Counted from the stretch's first letter, positions 10,956-24,246 are shown. The stretch: 64,000 nt of DNA from Nephromyces sp. MM_2019 (GCA_015657535.1 JADHZB010002079.1:2116-66115), one strand, 5' to 3'. Translations and numbers: made by a program. The notes: generated by a model not told the origin, from the sequence alone.

Positions 10956-13900
10956 ATTTGGTTCAAACCTCCGAGGCTTCATTTTCAGACAGTGCTGTTG
11001 AAATCAAGACACAAAATAGTGGATCAGATATTGATACCCAACTCACACAATTAATTAGCAATGAAAATGAAGATGACACATTCTATAGTCAGGCGTCCTT
11101 TAACACTTTTATGTTTGCCAAGTCGGAATTTTTAAATAAATTCGAAAAGCCCAGCATCAAATCCTATGACCCCCAAACAAATGGCTCACCGATTATAGCG
11201 TAAGCCCTCTAAATTTTTTCTATCTTAATTTTTTTTGAACTGTTTCACAATATCTTACATTTTTCACAACATTTAGCTTATAAATTTAGCTTTTCATTTT
11301 GAATATACTTGATAATATTTCTGAATTCCTAATTGAAACTAATCCCTATTAGATTTGAAGACTTAGTTTTACAAAAATTATTTTTAAATTTTCGAAAACA
11401 TTGTGCAATCTCACTCACTTAATAAAGGCATTACCAATCATTATCTAAGGCATCTAATATTTTATCTATCATAGAATATCTATGATACTTAAAAATTAAG
11501 CTTTGCATGAATTTTTGGTTAGGATTTTTGTAACTGACCATGATCAGTATGAAAATGTCTCAGTGGGCAGCTGCATTCCCAATGAACTAAAATCACACTT
11601 TGAAGCAGAAACAAGGCCATTAATTTACCCTGAGGTAATTAACACATTCATATTTATCCCCTTTCATGACACAAATGCCTAATATCTAATTTTAACCCAA
11701 GAGTTCTTCAAATACAGCATTTCGTACATAATTAAAATCATATCTCTGCCTTTGATTCTTCAAATTAGTAAATAAATTAAGATATAGCTCATTTCAATTA
11801 CTTCCCCCCATTTATTGTTTCCGATGTCTTGAAAACATAAATATAATATCATGGATGTCTAAACACAGACATTCATAAAGGCACATCCCACATTATCAAC
11901 TCTCAAATAAATAGAAATAATTAAGCTATGGCTTGTGAAAACTTAGCAAATACTATCATATAAGGATGATATGCTATTAAAACAAAAAAGTAGGACTACA
12001 GGATGAAGTTCCATTTGTAGCCGCACATTATTATTAGGTACATTAAGATAGTCAATAGGAAGACATTTTATACAACAATTCCTCAATATTTTGTAATATA
12101 TATGTAATCCTTAACACCTATAAAAATTTCATTTATGTGCAACTTCCTGTTTCTTCTAGACCGATATATGGCACTACTCAACGGAGAATAGCGTAGAGTG
12201 CTTATTACCTCTCCTTTCGAGTATAATCAAATTTTTTATTTCACTAAATTGGGATGAAAATTCAGACTTTTCATACTTCGTCTTGCCTTCGGGAAAAGGC
12301 TTATTTTATTATGGTGTGACTTATTATTCTACCACCAGACATGAGGTATTCAAAAATACAAAATTTTAGTGAAGTATCACTGTCATTCTGAACATATCCA
12401 TATATATACACATTAGAAACTCCTACACATTAAACATACCCCACAATGAGCCTCACATAAAGCTGAAATTCATTGTATTACCTCCAAATAGTTCATATTA
12501 AGTTTCCCTCTAGCTTATGATTTTGTGTATTACAATAGGTAATTGTGTAGACACATATTACCATACACATTTAGATCTAAGACTTAGCATCGTGAAACTC
12601 ATAATCATATATCAAATTAATGTCTTCAATTTTTTTAAGCTCACAACCTATCTCTTAGACATATAATCTTTTTCATTGGGCTTATTATCAGCTCACACAT
12701 ACAAAACTTCTTACCAAGCTCAAAAAGAACTCCTTGATAAACACTTAACTATTCACACATACACATAACCAACAATCCCAATTATAAGATTTTAAAATAC
12801 CTAAAAACTTACACATTTTATTTTTTATACACAGCGAAAGTCTAAAACAACCCAACGGGCCTTGACCTTTATATCTAAGGTGAATTGCTAATTTTACACA
12901 GATTTGACTATTTCATATTTGTTATTATAAAATTAGAACCATTTTACCCATCATTTCCTTTATTGTGTGTGTATGTATGTATAAAGATTCCTTGTTTTGG
13001 TTACATCTTGGAGAACATGGCCCCTATTGTTCTTGCATACTTTGAACAAAGCGACCCTTATAAGTAATTAAGCTTAATACATAAATATATCATGAATTTT
13101 TTCAATCAATTTGACATTGATTTGAACTGTGTGTGAGGCTGTGTGATTAATTGCGATATAATTATCTAATCAGTGTACTAAATAATAAATTTATATAACA
13201 ATTTGTTTATATCTTCGTGTTCAGTTTTATTATATTATCCCAACTCTATGAACAATCATCCCAAGATATGAAGCCTTTAGAGGTATTAGTTTAGGAAATT
13301 TATTCCTATTTCTGAAGTTATATACAAATCACAGATTAATTACTAGCATACAAAATATTTTTGAATCATAGGCATATATATATATAAACATGACACACAC
13401 ACTACATATTTAATTTATCTACATAATACGTGGACATAACACAATCCAACTTACCCACAATACATACAGAAAACAAGCACACAAACCACACACAAACCAC
13501 ACACAAACCATACACAAACCACATATAAACACACATACAAAGTACACACACATAAACACACACACATAAGCACACTCACATTAATTCACGCATACACCTG
13601 CATTAATATATCCGCAACAACATCTAATAAATCAGCTAGAATATGAAGAATTTATGGAAAATTTGGAATATAGCTATTCAAACTTCTTATTAGGGATGAA
13701 ACCAAGTAAAAATTATTATATTTCTTACACACACTAAATATGTGCATTTACAAACTATTCATTTTTATAAATTATTTACACTCACACACAATATCAATTT
13801 ACTCAATACTACTTTGCAAATTAAGACAGATTTTGAGTTAGTATATTTACAGTTATTTTAGCAATAATCTCCATCTTCTGGAGCGTATCTGTGTGTGTTT

Positions 13901-16900
13901 GACATGGCTTTGTGTATATATATGTGTGTATATAGTTATGGATATGTTTTTGTATTTAGTAATAAGGTATTATCTTGGGTACTTTACTCAATATAATTCC
14001 AAGTGTATCTACGCAAGTCTGTGTATTTTGACATGTATGCAACCAAGTGTGTATATACGACAAGTCTGTGTCTATTCAGATCTGTGTGTAAATAATTGTG
14101 TATATATAAGACTGTTTGTATTCTAACCTGTGTGTAAATAAGTGTATATGTACCATAAGTTTATGTGTATTCTGACCTGTGTGTAAACAAGTGTGTAAAT
14201 GTGACAAGTCTCTATGTATTCTTACCTGTGTAAATAAGTGCATGTATCTGATATATATAGGTAACCTCTTGATTATTCTCAAAGCCATATTGCTAGAGAT
14301 GAGAATAATTTTAATATCATCCACCACTGGCCGTACTTCTTCAGCTGTTCTGTCGCTCGTTTCCCTACTCCCAGGTTACACATTTATTGCCTGTATTACT
14401 TAGATTTGTATAATGTGTGTGAGTGTTTGTATAGAGTCTTGTAGTGTTTGTAGAGTTGTGTTGTATGTATAGAGGTATAGAGTGTGTGATTAGAGTTGTA
14501 TAGTGTGTCTAAAGTTGTGTAGAGTATGTATTTAGAGTTGTATAGTATGTTTAGTGTTACATGGAGAGTATATGTGTAGAGTTACGTAGAGTTTGTCTTT
14601 AGAGTTGTGTATAGTGTGCAAGGCTGTATAGTGTATGTAGAACTGTTTATAGTATATAGAGACACTTACAATGTGTATGAATATACAATGTGTACAGTCT
14701 AAAGAATTATACTCATTAGTTTACGTGCATGTGTAGGGGTGCTAGGGTACTTTGAGGTGTATAGTATTTTTGCGTGGTTATATAATTATACATAAAGGTA
14801 TACTGAAACATATAGTAATAGACTCACTATAGCAAAGAGTGTGTCTAGCAAATAGATGATAATACACACATATTTACAACTTTGCATAACTAGAATCCCC
14901 CAGAAATTTTGCATGCAAAGGTGTGTATTTATATTGTACATTTCTATCCACCTTCGCATAAATGTATGTATTTATTTATGCCCTTATATATATATAAATC
15001 TTACGCACAGCTGCTATAAACTTTGGCCACAACAGCCCAATATTTTCTGCACACCATTATAAATGGCACCGCTTTGGTTTTCCATTTCTAACTTTTCACA
15101 AACAGTGTCCATTATTTCCATTTGTTAATTCTCATATTATTGTAAGTAATCTCACCATATATATATTCACATTGTTATTTGCACACATTTGTATATATAC
15201 ACATAGATTTACCTACTTATAGAAAAATCTAAACACAGATTTATTTACGCATATAAACCCCTAAACACAGATTTATCTACATATAGATATATCTGCACAC
15301 AAAGATATTTAGACTTTGAAACACTATACTTAGAAAGCACAATATAGATTTTCACATAGCCTAGAATTTACACACAATATATATTATTATCTACAACTAT
15401 TATATAACCTATTTTATATATTTATAATTAAATATTAAATAGAAGAATTAAAAGTTATTTATCTTTTTACACTTATAATCTGTAACATGGCTCATCAGTA
15501 ACACTGTGATTTAAATACACACATATATATAAATTTATGAATCAAAATATACACAAACTACAGCCTGATTTACAAGACAAGTCAGGTTTTTTTGTTGGGA
15601 CTGTACATGAATATGTGGACCTATTTTCAATAGCTCTTAAGCCACACCTCATTAGTAAATCATATACACACACACAATACACACAGATGTGCATTCACAC
15701 CTATATATACACAAATATAATCACTCACACACACACAAGCACGCATGCACACACACACACACTCATACACACATATACACACACATACACACACACAAAC
15801 TAATATTTATACACAATTAATAATTTGTTAAGTTAACGCTGATGATTGTAATCTTGTTATACCCAAAACCGAAGTAAACAAACTTTTACAACTTTCACCA
15901 TTTGAATTATCATTTACACACCGGATACAGAAGGTATATACACTTAACAATTAATTTGTATGTATGTCGATTTACACATTCGTTTGATGATACTTTCAAC
16001 TATAAATATGTGTGAAAGTTGTTTAAGGCTAACAATACAATTGAAATTCCCTATATATTATCATAATATACGTATTTAGAAATATGGTCTAAAATTACAT
16101 ATATACATATGTGTGTGTATTTCAGATAATTGCCAAGTCTTCCTTTAATGGGGGCCTTATCAAACCAAATAAATTTCACAGAAAATTTCAATCTGATATA
16201 TTTTATGGATGTAATGAGCTATTACATATATATATATATGCACACAAGCTTATACACACACACTTTATGACATGATATATATATACATATATATGTATTG
16301 AAACCCCAGACACACATATTAAGACATACACACATACATACACTCTTATTAAGACATACACATACACACACAAACATATATATATAAGTACACTTAGCCT
16401 TACCCACGCAAGCACACACATTCACTCACACACGCACATCTACACACATTCATACACATAAACCTTGTAACAGATATTTCAAACAATAGCACTTAATATA
16501 TTGATGTTGATATACACACAGCTAATTCTTCAAATGTGTCGATAAAAAATTTGGGGGAAAGTAAATTCATTTACGAAAATGTAATTACACCCCATCGATT
16601 TTCTTCTTTACCCTTATTTTCAAATTTCTATCGAAAATCGGACGATTCACTCAGTACCACCAATTCTTACACACATAAAGTCAAACTCAATGCTGAACCG
16701 TGTAAGTTAAATGTGTAATCTTTTGTTATTATATATATATATGTATATGTGTGTGTGTATCTCTGTAGTATGTATTATTTTCCCCATTATCATTTTCTTT
16801 TCCGAACTGACATATATGCTTACATTGTTGTGTTTCTATACATTCCACTTTTCTTTTGTTATTGTATTGGTGTCTACATATCTATAAATACATATACATA

Positions 16901-19900
16901 CATTTGTGTGTGTGTATAGATGAAAATGATCCAAGGGGTTATTCAAGTGATCAGATTCTAAGGGCATCATTTTGGATATTCTTTGAATATCTCTGCGAGT
17001 ATGGTGTTTCATACACACAAATAAAGCTCACATATCTACACACATATATTAAACTTAGTTAAAAAACTTCTATGCATTCTATCTTCACATAAAATGTTAT
17101 ACACATACATATAATTTCAATATAAGCCTATATATTTGTGAATTTAGATCTGTGCATAATACATAAGTGTATAAAAGATGTACAATATATACTTTTGCTT
17201 AGGAGATTAGCTATAGCTGCTGGACCATCACGTTTAAATTCACACATTAGTAAGCATATTTACGAGGCCGAAAACGCACATTTTCCCTTCAAAAAACGCT
17301 GGATAAATTCATGGGTTGTTACACACAATTTTGAGCGTTGGATAATGTCCCATAACTTACCTATTGACATCAATATCCCACACATTCCTCTAAATTTTCA
17401 TAACAAAACATTTGGACAAATTACATATAATAATGGTGATCGATATATAGGCGAACTTGAAAGAGGTGCACGGGATGGTAAAGGTGAATACTATTCTAAA
17501 GATTGTCAATTTTCGTAAGTATATAAATGGCTACACAATGTTGTATGTGTGTGTTTATTGTCAAGGATTAATTGGGTGTTTAATTGTAAACTCGTGTGTA
17601 TGTATGTGACTCCTAAATGTTGAGTATGATCTTGATGATGGGTATATGTGGGGTACACAAGAAGTTAGTTATTCTAAGTTCGGATGAATGTATTTATAAA
17701 TTTATAATTGCATATACCTACATATTTTTGAGCTATTTTTAAGTTAGTATGTAAGCCTATTTATAATTATTATATGTGTTAGATATATTTCATATGAAGT
17801 CTAACATTTTTCAGATCTGTGGAAACTGATAGATAATAAATATGTATACATATATATATGATTCCAGATATCAGGGTGAATGGAAGAATGATATGTGTGT
17901 AGGGCATGGTGTCATAGAAATCCCCCTATTATCAATAATCTATGATGGACAATGGGTAAATAATAAAATGTGTGGTGAGGGTGTGTACATTTGCAGTGGT
18001 TACAAATTTTCCGGGAGTTTCCGAAATAACTATTTCAATGGGAAGGTATCCACTTGTTATAACTTAACATATGTGTGTTATATTAAATATACGAGATCAT
18101 ACCACTCTCTATAATGAATGTGTATATTTTTATAACTCCTATCGATCAAATAAAATGTATATATTTATATATCTTCATCCTTATACTTTATGAATAACGT
18201 TTTCTATTCTCTTTAACCCACCTATTTGTACCTCAAATACATGCTGATACGTAATTATATATGTTAATCTTTACACATCCACACACATACGCATATTAGG
18301 GTATCTTTAAAGAAGATAATAACAATTTTTACAGTGGTTACTTTGAGAATGGCTACTTTCATGGTATGGGTAAGCTCATATTAGCTTCTGGTCTAAGCTT
18401 AATTGGTGATTGGGAGCATGGTAATTTAAATGGATCAGCTATGCAAATCACATCAAAAGGAAGTTTTTACCAAGGTTTAATGAAGGTAAATTAAAATTTG
18501 TATATATGTACATATTTGACTTATATATACATTGTGCTATATATTTTGGTTACACGTTTTTATCTTAATATCTCAATTTCATTATAATTTATGAATCAAC
18601 ATCTTTTCTACCTTTGTCTATCAATCCATTTATAGGGAATATTTTACACCTACCAATTCTTACTTAGTGTATACATGTATATTATATATATATATACATT
18701 ATACACATACAAAATACTCATATATATACATGTATTTACACACGTGTACACACACACAAAACTATCACAAACACACAAAATACTAAAAACATATACAAAA
18801 TATTCAACACTTACACAAGCATTTTCTCATACACTCACCATATACTCGACACATACACACACAAAATACTCAACAAACACACGCAAGAAACTCAACACAG
18901 TTACATACAAGAAACTCAACACATACACACACAAGTAACTCAACACATTTACACACATACATATATATATACATGTATATAAAATATAGGATGGATTAGC
19001 AGATGGTATGGGAACATTAACTGGACAGAACAGTATGCAACATCAAGGTGGTTTCCATAATGGAAAACGTTTTGGAAGAGGTGTAATGACAGTGAATATA
19101 TTTGGCTCTCCTAATCCATTTAATCAACTCAATAATGTTGACAAGGTAGCATTACCAAAGGTAATAGAAGGTGAATATGATGAACATCAACAAAATTTAG
19201 AAATTGAAGGTGTGTGGTATAATGATGAGCCAATATTTGATCAAGAATGGAGTATATTGTTCCCGAATGGTGATAAATATTATGGAGAATTAACTAAACT
19301 CGAAGATGAAGATACACACACATATCATATTGCACCACATGGTGATGGTATAGCTATAACACATAAACATGAAATTTACAAGGGAAATTGGTATCGTGGT
19401 AAACCTCATGGACATGGTGTAAGTGTATATATCATCCTCATGAGAAGTTTATCTCCTATTACCTATATTTATACATACATACATATAAATTTATAAGACA
19501 ATTATTTGACTCTCGTAACATATATATTTTTTTCTGAATTTGTATATCTAGCTTATAAAATATACATGAGAATTGATATATACTTTCAAAATTACAAGTC
19601 CATCTTGAACACTCATTACATAATTCTCTATTTGAATTCTTCACACAAAATAATTCTTAAGATAAATCCATCTTACTATATATTTATACCTCTTATTATT
19701 ATCCAAAACATTTCTCAACTTACACGTATTTTATATGGCATTAACTTTCATTACAATTTTTTTCTAGTACAAAACATAGTTTAGCCTACACCATTCCTCA
19801 AAACTCTCCTTCAAAAACATATACATATACTGAAATAATCTATAGAAAATTAAGATTAATTTCATCCCTTGTAATTTCATCTTAATAGGAATTTATTATG

Positions 19901-20218
19901 GAACATGGTGATGTTTATAAGGGTCAATGGAAATTTGGTCGAAAGGATGGTGAAGGGTTTATTCTATTAACAAATGGTGAAGTATTGACGGGTGTTTTCG
20001 AATGTGATAGTTCACCATTTTATAATGAGGTTTTACAAAACAAATTTGATGATGAAAATAGTTACTCAACATTAAGTATAGTTTCTTCTTCTAGTGAAAA
20101 CATATGTAAAGATTTATCTCATTTAAGGGGAGAAATTGTTAACAAACCTTTTGTTTTTGAGCCATTTAACAAATTTCCATTATACAAGATTCTTTTGCCC
20201 AATCAAAACAAAGTTTGA
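10956..20218 (+). CDS. AVL9-type DENN protein fused to MORN repeats
   Basis: Exons: about 10,956-11,199, 11,523-11,634, 12,160-12,345, 12,835-12,879, 12,987-13,063, 13,225-13,282, 13,636-13,705, 14,261-14,374, 15,011-15,141, 15,564-15,654, 15,833-15,933, 16,126-16,210, 16,522-16,701, 16,920-16,998, 17,203-17,514, 17,868-18,045, 18,300-18,485, 18,990-19,418, 19,889-20,218. All phases agree, giving about 1,000 aa. The true start is not found: exon 1 has no early ATG and is probably preceded by another exon. Residues 80-550 follow AVL9/DENN order: FVLPSGKGLFYYGV, ISKIPCFGYILENMAPIV, ILKAILLEMRIILISS with GRTSSAVLSLVSLLP, FPFLTFHKQCPLFPFVN, then a C-terminal INSWVVTHNFERWI. From about residue 595 MORN repeats (YNNGDRYIGELERGARDGKG and others) run to near residue 930. 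Exon 15 alone encodes the end of the AVL9 part and the first MORN unit, so the fusion is not a splicing error. AVL9 acts in secretory and endosomal traffic; MORN repeats bind membranes or cytoskeletal partners. Family call sure; role of the fusion inferred. Confidence 0.85.
13380..13620. repeat. CA-rich intronic repeat
   Basis: Lies in an intron of the AVL9-MORN gene. It contains short tandem units of the type ACCACACACAA (around 13,480-13,525) and ACACACATAA (around 13,545-13,575), about 11-13 bp each. Confidence 0.75.
14025..14250. repeat. 49-bp intronic minisatellite, about 5 copies
   Basis: TTCTGACCTGTGTGTAAA-like motifs begin at about 14,026, 14,075, 14,121, 14,170 and 14,219, mostly 49 bp apart. 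The array fills the 3' part of the intron that ends at 14,260 in the AVL9-MORN gene. Short Cys/Ile/Tyr-rich open frames here are artefacts. Confidence 0.85.
15660..15805. repeat. (CA)n-rich intronic tract
   Basis: Imperfect CA microsatellite filling most of the intron between the exons at 15,564-15,654 and 15,833-15,933 of the AVL9-MORN gene. Confidence 0.85.
16220..16475. repeat. AT/CA-rich intronic repeat
   Basis: Alternating (AT)n and CA-rich segments with TTAAGACATACACA repeated twice (about 16,318 and 16,348). Lies inside the AVL9-MORN intron 16,211-16,521. Confidence 0.75.
18665..18980. repeat. CA-rich intronic repeat with about 24-bp units
   Basis: (TA)n then CA-rich sequence. The motif ACTCAAC begins at 18,868, 18,890, 18,914 and 18,938 (spacing 22, 24, 24 bp), flanked by ACACACACAAG-like runs. 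Lies in the intron 18,486-18,989 of the AVL9-MORN gene. Confidence 0.8.
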
Positions 20219-20829
20219 TATTTAAAGAAAAACAATAAATCGTTATCACAAAACTGCTTTAAAAAATGTTAGAAATAACAAATTTCAATTAAAATTTAAG
20301 GTTGATATTGGTAAGAATTAGTAATCTTTGAGCATTTATTATTTATATAAAATATAAATATTTGATTATTAAATTTTTATAATTTTTAGTTTGGTGATGC
20401 AAAGGAACTAATTGTCTGAAAAAAGTTAGCTAATAGTAGATATAAATTAGAATTGTATCTATAGTTTGTGTATAGTTAGTTATATAGATGATTTCAGTTT
20501 AATAATAGAAGCAATGAGATAACAATAAATTTGAATAACTATAAAGTAATTATTTTATTCTCAATAGTGATTGATTCTTATAATTGTAATAATAGACCTT
20601 ATTAAATTCAAATATACTGTATAAGTTAACCTAGATAAAAATTGAATTGTTATGTTTGATGTCAAATCAGTCAATTCTCTGAAGTTTTAAATGTAATTAG
20701 AGTCTGTGTTTTTAAGTGGGGTAAAAGAGGCCTAATTTAGTGTGAAGATCAGTCTGAAGTTTATAACTTAGAAAAGCTTTAAGAAAACTGTGTATGTGCA
20801 GTGCCCAAAGCTGTACCTTATGTGTAAGC
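20219..20829. other. Intergenic gap between convergent genes
   Basis: AT-rich sequence between the 3' ends of the AVL9-MORN gene and the Tim50-like gene. No gene or strong hairpin terminator was seen. Confidence 0.6.
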
Positions 20830-22149
20830 TTATCTCATTTGGACGCCTTGTTGAGGTATCTGTCCTAATCCAAAGTTAGATCTAGATCCAGAGTTAAATC
20901 CAAAGGATTTGCCAAAAGTTCGGGCTGATTCAGCCTTCTTATCTTCTTCGGCTTTTTCCACCATAAATTTATAACCAATATCAGTTCCAGAACCTTCATA
21001 TCTTCTGAGAACTGTACGAACATCATCGTTAGAAACGGCTATATGTTTTAATAAATCAATTAAACTATCCAATTCAGTGTCATTTGGATCGCCAGTAAAT
21101 TCACGAACAAGTATACCATTTTCAGGTTGAAGCATATATGAAAATGGGTCGTGATCTATTATAATAGTTCTTTCAAGTTTCCTCCCTAGACGACTCAAGT
21201 CCTTGACATAATGGCCTCTTCTCTTCATACATTGATCACGATGTATACAACCCATTACAGGTAAGCCCCACTTGAATAAAGCTTCACTTGCTATTGGGAA
21301 CACATCATCAGACCAAATAATAATCTCATAATAATTAAAAAGTTCTTTGAAGAAGCGGTCAGCACCTGGGCGTTTGACGACCTGCCAGCCATTTCTCCTA
21401 TCATACTCAAGGTGAGATATAACTTTGTTAAAATCAATTACTAAAGTTGGCATATTTTCAGGCATATTCATCTCTGCACCATCTATTAAGAGAGGCTCAG
21501 AAGTCAGAGGAAAAAATTTATCCATAATATCACTTAGATAATCGTTGAATGCATTTTGTTTATCTTCGCTAATTTGCATTGCTAATTCTGAAAACTCTTT
21601 GAAGGTTAACTTATTTTCTATACAATAGGAATAAATATAGCCAGTTCCGATCATTGTAACACCTATCAATGTGAAAGACTTAAAAATATTAAAAGGGAAT
21701 ACGAAAGTGTCTTGATACTTTGATTGATTTCGTTGAGCTTGCGCTGATTCTTTGGCCAAAGCAGCAGCTTTGATAAAATTCTTGCTATGTTCATCAAATT
21801 CAGAGATGCTATGCTCATTTTCTCCAGTGGAATTTAATTTATCTGTGATATTTTCATTAGCGTTATCGATTGCTTGTACGTTAACTTGAGCTTCAGTTGT
21901 TGTTTTGGTGGAATTTTCTGATATGTTGGTAGATTCAGGTTTATCTTGTATGATTTTAGTTGATTCTATGGGTGATGCTTGGCTAAATTCTCGGCATTTC
22001 AAGCTGTATATAGATCTTGGGCTAATCTCAAAACTGAGATGCTTGGTTGTAAATGATGAATAAAAGAATTTGGTATAGCGTGGTGAGTCCCGAAAACAAA
22101 TTGGTGGTATAACACCTTTTGGAATAATATTAAAAAGCTTAAAATTCAT
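20830..22149 (-). CDS. TIM50: Tim50-like mitochondrial import protein (NIF/HAD family)
   Basis: A single uninterrupted exon of 439 aa. Residues 1-55 are basic and hydroxyl-rich with few acids, as in a mitochondrial presequence. Residues 60-125 are low-complexity and acidic, a membrane segment lies at about 156-176, and the C-terminal half is an NIF/FCP1-like HAD domain (TLVIDFNKVISHLEYDRRNG, WQVVKRPGADRF, EIIIWSDD, ERTIIIDHDPF). Tim50 is the TIM23-complex receptor that receives presequences in the intermembrane space. The HAD motif I DxDx(T/V) reads DFNKV here, so the second Asp is lost, which fits the non-enzymatic role of Tim50 rather than an active phosphatase. N-in anchor plus soluble domain also fits. 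A related NIF-domain phosphatase is the alternative. It is intron-free, unlike most of its neighbours. Confidence 0.85.
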   Translation of the reverse strand: MNFKLFNIIPKGVIPPICFRDSPRYTKFFYSSFTTKHLSFEISPRSIYSLKCREFSQASPIESTKIIQDKPESTNISENSTKTTTEAQVNVQAIDNANENITDKLNSTGENEHSISEFDEHSKNFIKAAALAKESAQAQRNQSKYQDTFVFPFNIFKSFTLIGVTMIGTGYIYSYCIENKLTFKEFSELAMQISEDKQNAFNDYLSDIMDKFFPLTSEPLLIDGAEMNMPENMPTLVIDFNKVISHLEYDRRNGWQVVKRPGADRFFKELFNYYEIIIWSDDVFPIASEALFKWGLPVMGCIHRDQCMKRRGHYVKDLSRLGRKLERTIIIDHDPFSYMLQPENGILVREFTGDPNDTELDSLIDLLKHIAVSNDDVRTVLRRYEGSGTDIGYKFMVEKAEEDKKAESARTFGKSFGFNSGSRSNFGLGQIPQQGVQMR

Positions 22150-24246
22150 TTTATTTGATTTCAGTTGATTATGATAAAAATTATGTAATGGACAGCCTGT
22201 AAAGTAATTTAAATAAGAGTAATCTTGTATGATGGTAGGTGTTTAATTTTGCTGATAAGCATCTTATCTTGCAATGTAATCAGTCATAGTAAGGAAAATA
22301 GAGGGCAGAGAAGTCTAACATTCATTTCATATGTGCTGTGGCATATTTTTTCTATAATATAATACAGAGAGTATTATTGACTTACCACAAAAAGTTGATT
22401 TATTATAATACTAAGTATTATATAGGCCTAGCTTGAGGAAGTTGTTGAAGTTAGTAAGAATACTTAATCGATAGTTTATAATTCACGACTCAATAGCTCA
22501 TTCATATGGGTCTTAGAATCCGATTAAGTACTAAACTCTTATGTACATACTAACTGAGTGAATTTTATAAAGGTCTATTGTTATGTGGGGTTACGGGTGT
22601 TAGAAATCTGCTTTTCATTGTCTGAAACCTTATTACTTTCCAATTAATTGTTGTATTACTTGTGAAAAGCAATGTTCACATACCGAATATAAAAATAGTA
22701 ATTAAAGTTATCTCAGAAGATTATTTTTGCTTTATGCAATTTACAGGTTTTAAAATTATAGGGAAAGTTAGATATAAGCGCATTCATATTCATACTTGTT
22801 TTAAAGCATACTACATAAGCATGCTACCTACCTTAATTCATATAAAATCTACACAGATTGTACATGCTTGATGTAAGCGTACTGCGTTTATCACCATGTA
22901 GACTAGACTTAAACAGATCCAATACACACAAAGTATATAGAGAGACTCAACAAATGTATCAATCAGCAAATACACATAGACCAAAGAATATTCTTTAACA
23001 ATATGGCCTCATGGAGTCTATTTAAGATACAACAAGCTATGATCGAATTGTATTTGTACATAAAGGACTCATTATGTGCAATTGCTTAACAAATACTTAT
23101 ATTTTTATTCTAAAATCTATGTTTAAAGAGCACATTCTAACAAAAATTGGGTAATTTAAATATCCTTTAAAATTAAACATCCATTGTATGTAAAAGTTGT
23201 TTTATTTAAAATTACATTTAATAGGGTTACTTAAAGGGATTTGCACTCTTTTTATATGATGTTGTAGCAAAAAAATGAGATACTAGTTTTGATTGATTCA
23301 AATTAATGCATGAATAAAATTTATAACTGAATTGAGATAATATACCATTTAACTCTAAAGGAATAAGCCCAAATACAAAACTATTACTTTAAGCTTGTTG
23401 TAGGTGAGAGTCTTTGTATATTTATTTGTTTTATAACATCTAATTGTAATATGTTATGTAACTTCCATGTTAGCTTTAACTCGAGTGTTTGATTAATTGG
23501 TTTTATTGATTATTTTTGTGCTGAGTTCTGTCAACTGTTTTGTTGTGATATCAAAAATCAAATTTAGAAATTCTTGATTTTGACTCGTTAATTTTATATT
23601 TTACATATTCTTAACAAGTTTAAGAGATGTTCGTACATTTTATCACGTATGTAATAGATAGCCTATTTTAACATACCGTCACTAAACTATGTTTGAACAT
23701 TTAGGTCAAAAGGCTCTAAGGAATAGCTACCAAAAAATTGTAGGGATGAGTTAGGTTACTTATATATGCAAAACTAGTTTGCTCGACTCGTCAAGAAGTT
23801 CAAAGTTATGGTAATAACTTGAGATAGACACATTTTGGTTCACTCAGTATAAAAATTAACTTAAGGAGCAAGATGCTACTACTATTTAGAATACAAACTT
23901 AATCTAGCATCTTAACTCACACAGATAGATAATTTTTACATGGTAGAGAATTATGTGTTACACTCAAGATAGGGCGAAATATCCAAACATTTCCTTAGCA
24001 ATTCTAAGTGGGCTCAATTCCCCTCTTGATTTATAATTTGAAAGATTGAAGCTATGCAACTAACTACACGCTATTACTTTTTTTATTTAGAAGCAACTTC
24101 TTACGACTTTAGGAACATTAAAGCTTGAACTGGATAACCGTTTAGAGCATTTTAACATTTTCTATATTTATTTTTCGAATATTTAATATAATAAAGCATC
24201 AAGTTTCTGAACTTCTTTACTGCACCATTTTCGGTTGCTTCGCAAG
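22150..24246. other. Intergenic gap, divergent promoters
   Basis: About 2.1 kb upstream of both the Tim50-like gene and the 126-aa gene. AT-rich. A 19-codon ATG frame at 23,691 and similar fragments are too short to call. Confidence 0.5.

Noticed and set aside
13893..14327. Open frames of 74-83 codons on both strands in the 49-bp array
   Set aside because: Repeat-driven Cys/Ile/Tyr-rich frames inside an intron of the AVL9-MORN gene. The flanking exons (13,636-13,705 and 14,261-14,374) splice directly in phase without them.
23691..23751. 19-codon ATG frame and nearby fragments
   Set aside because: Too short to separate from chance in 2 kb of AT-rich DNA.
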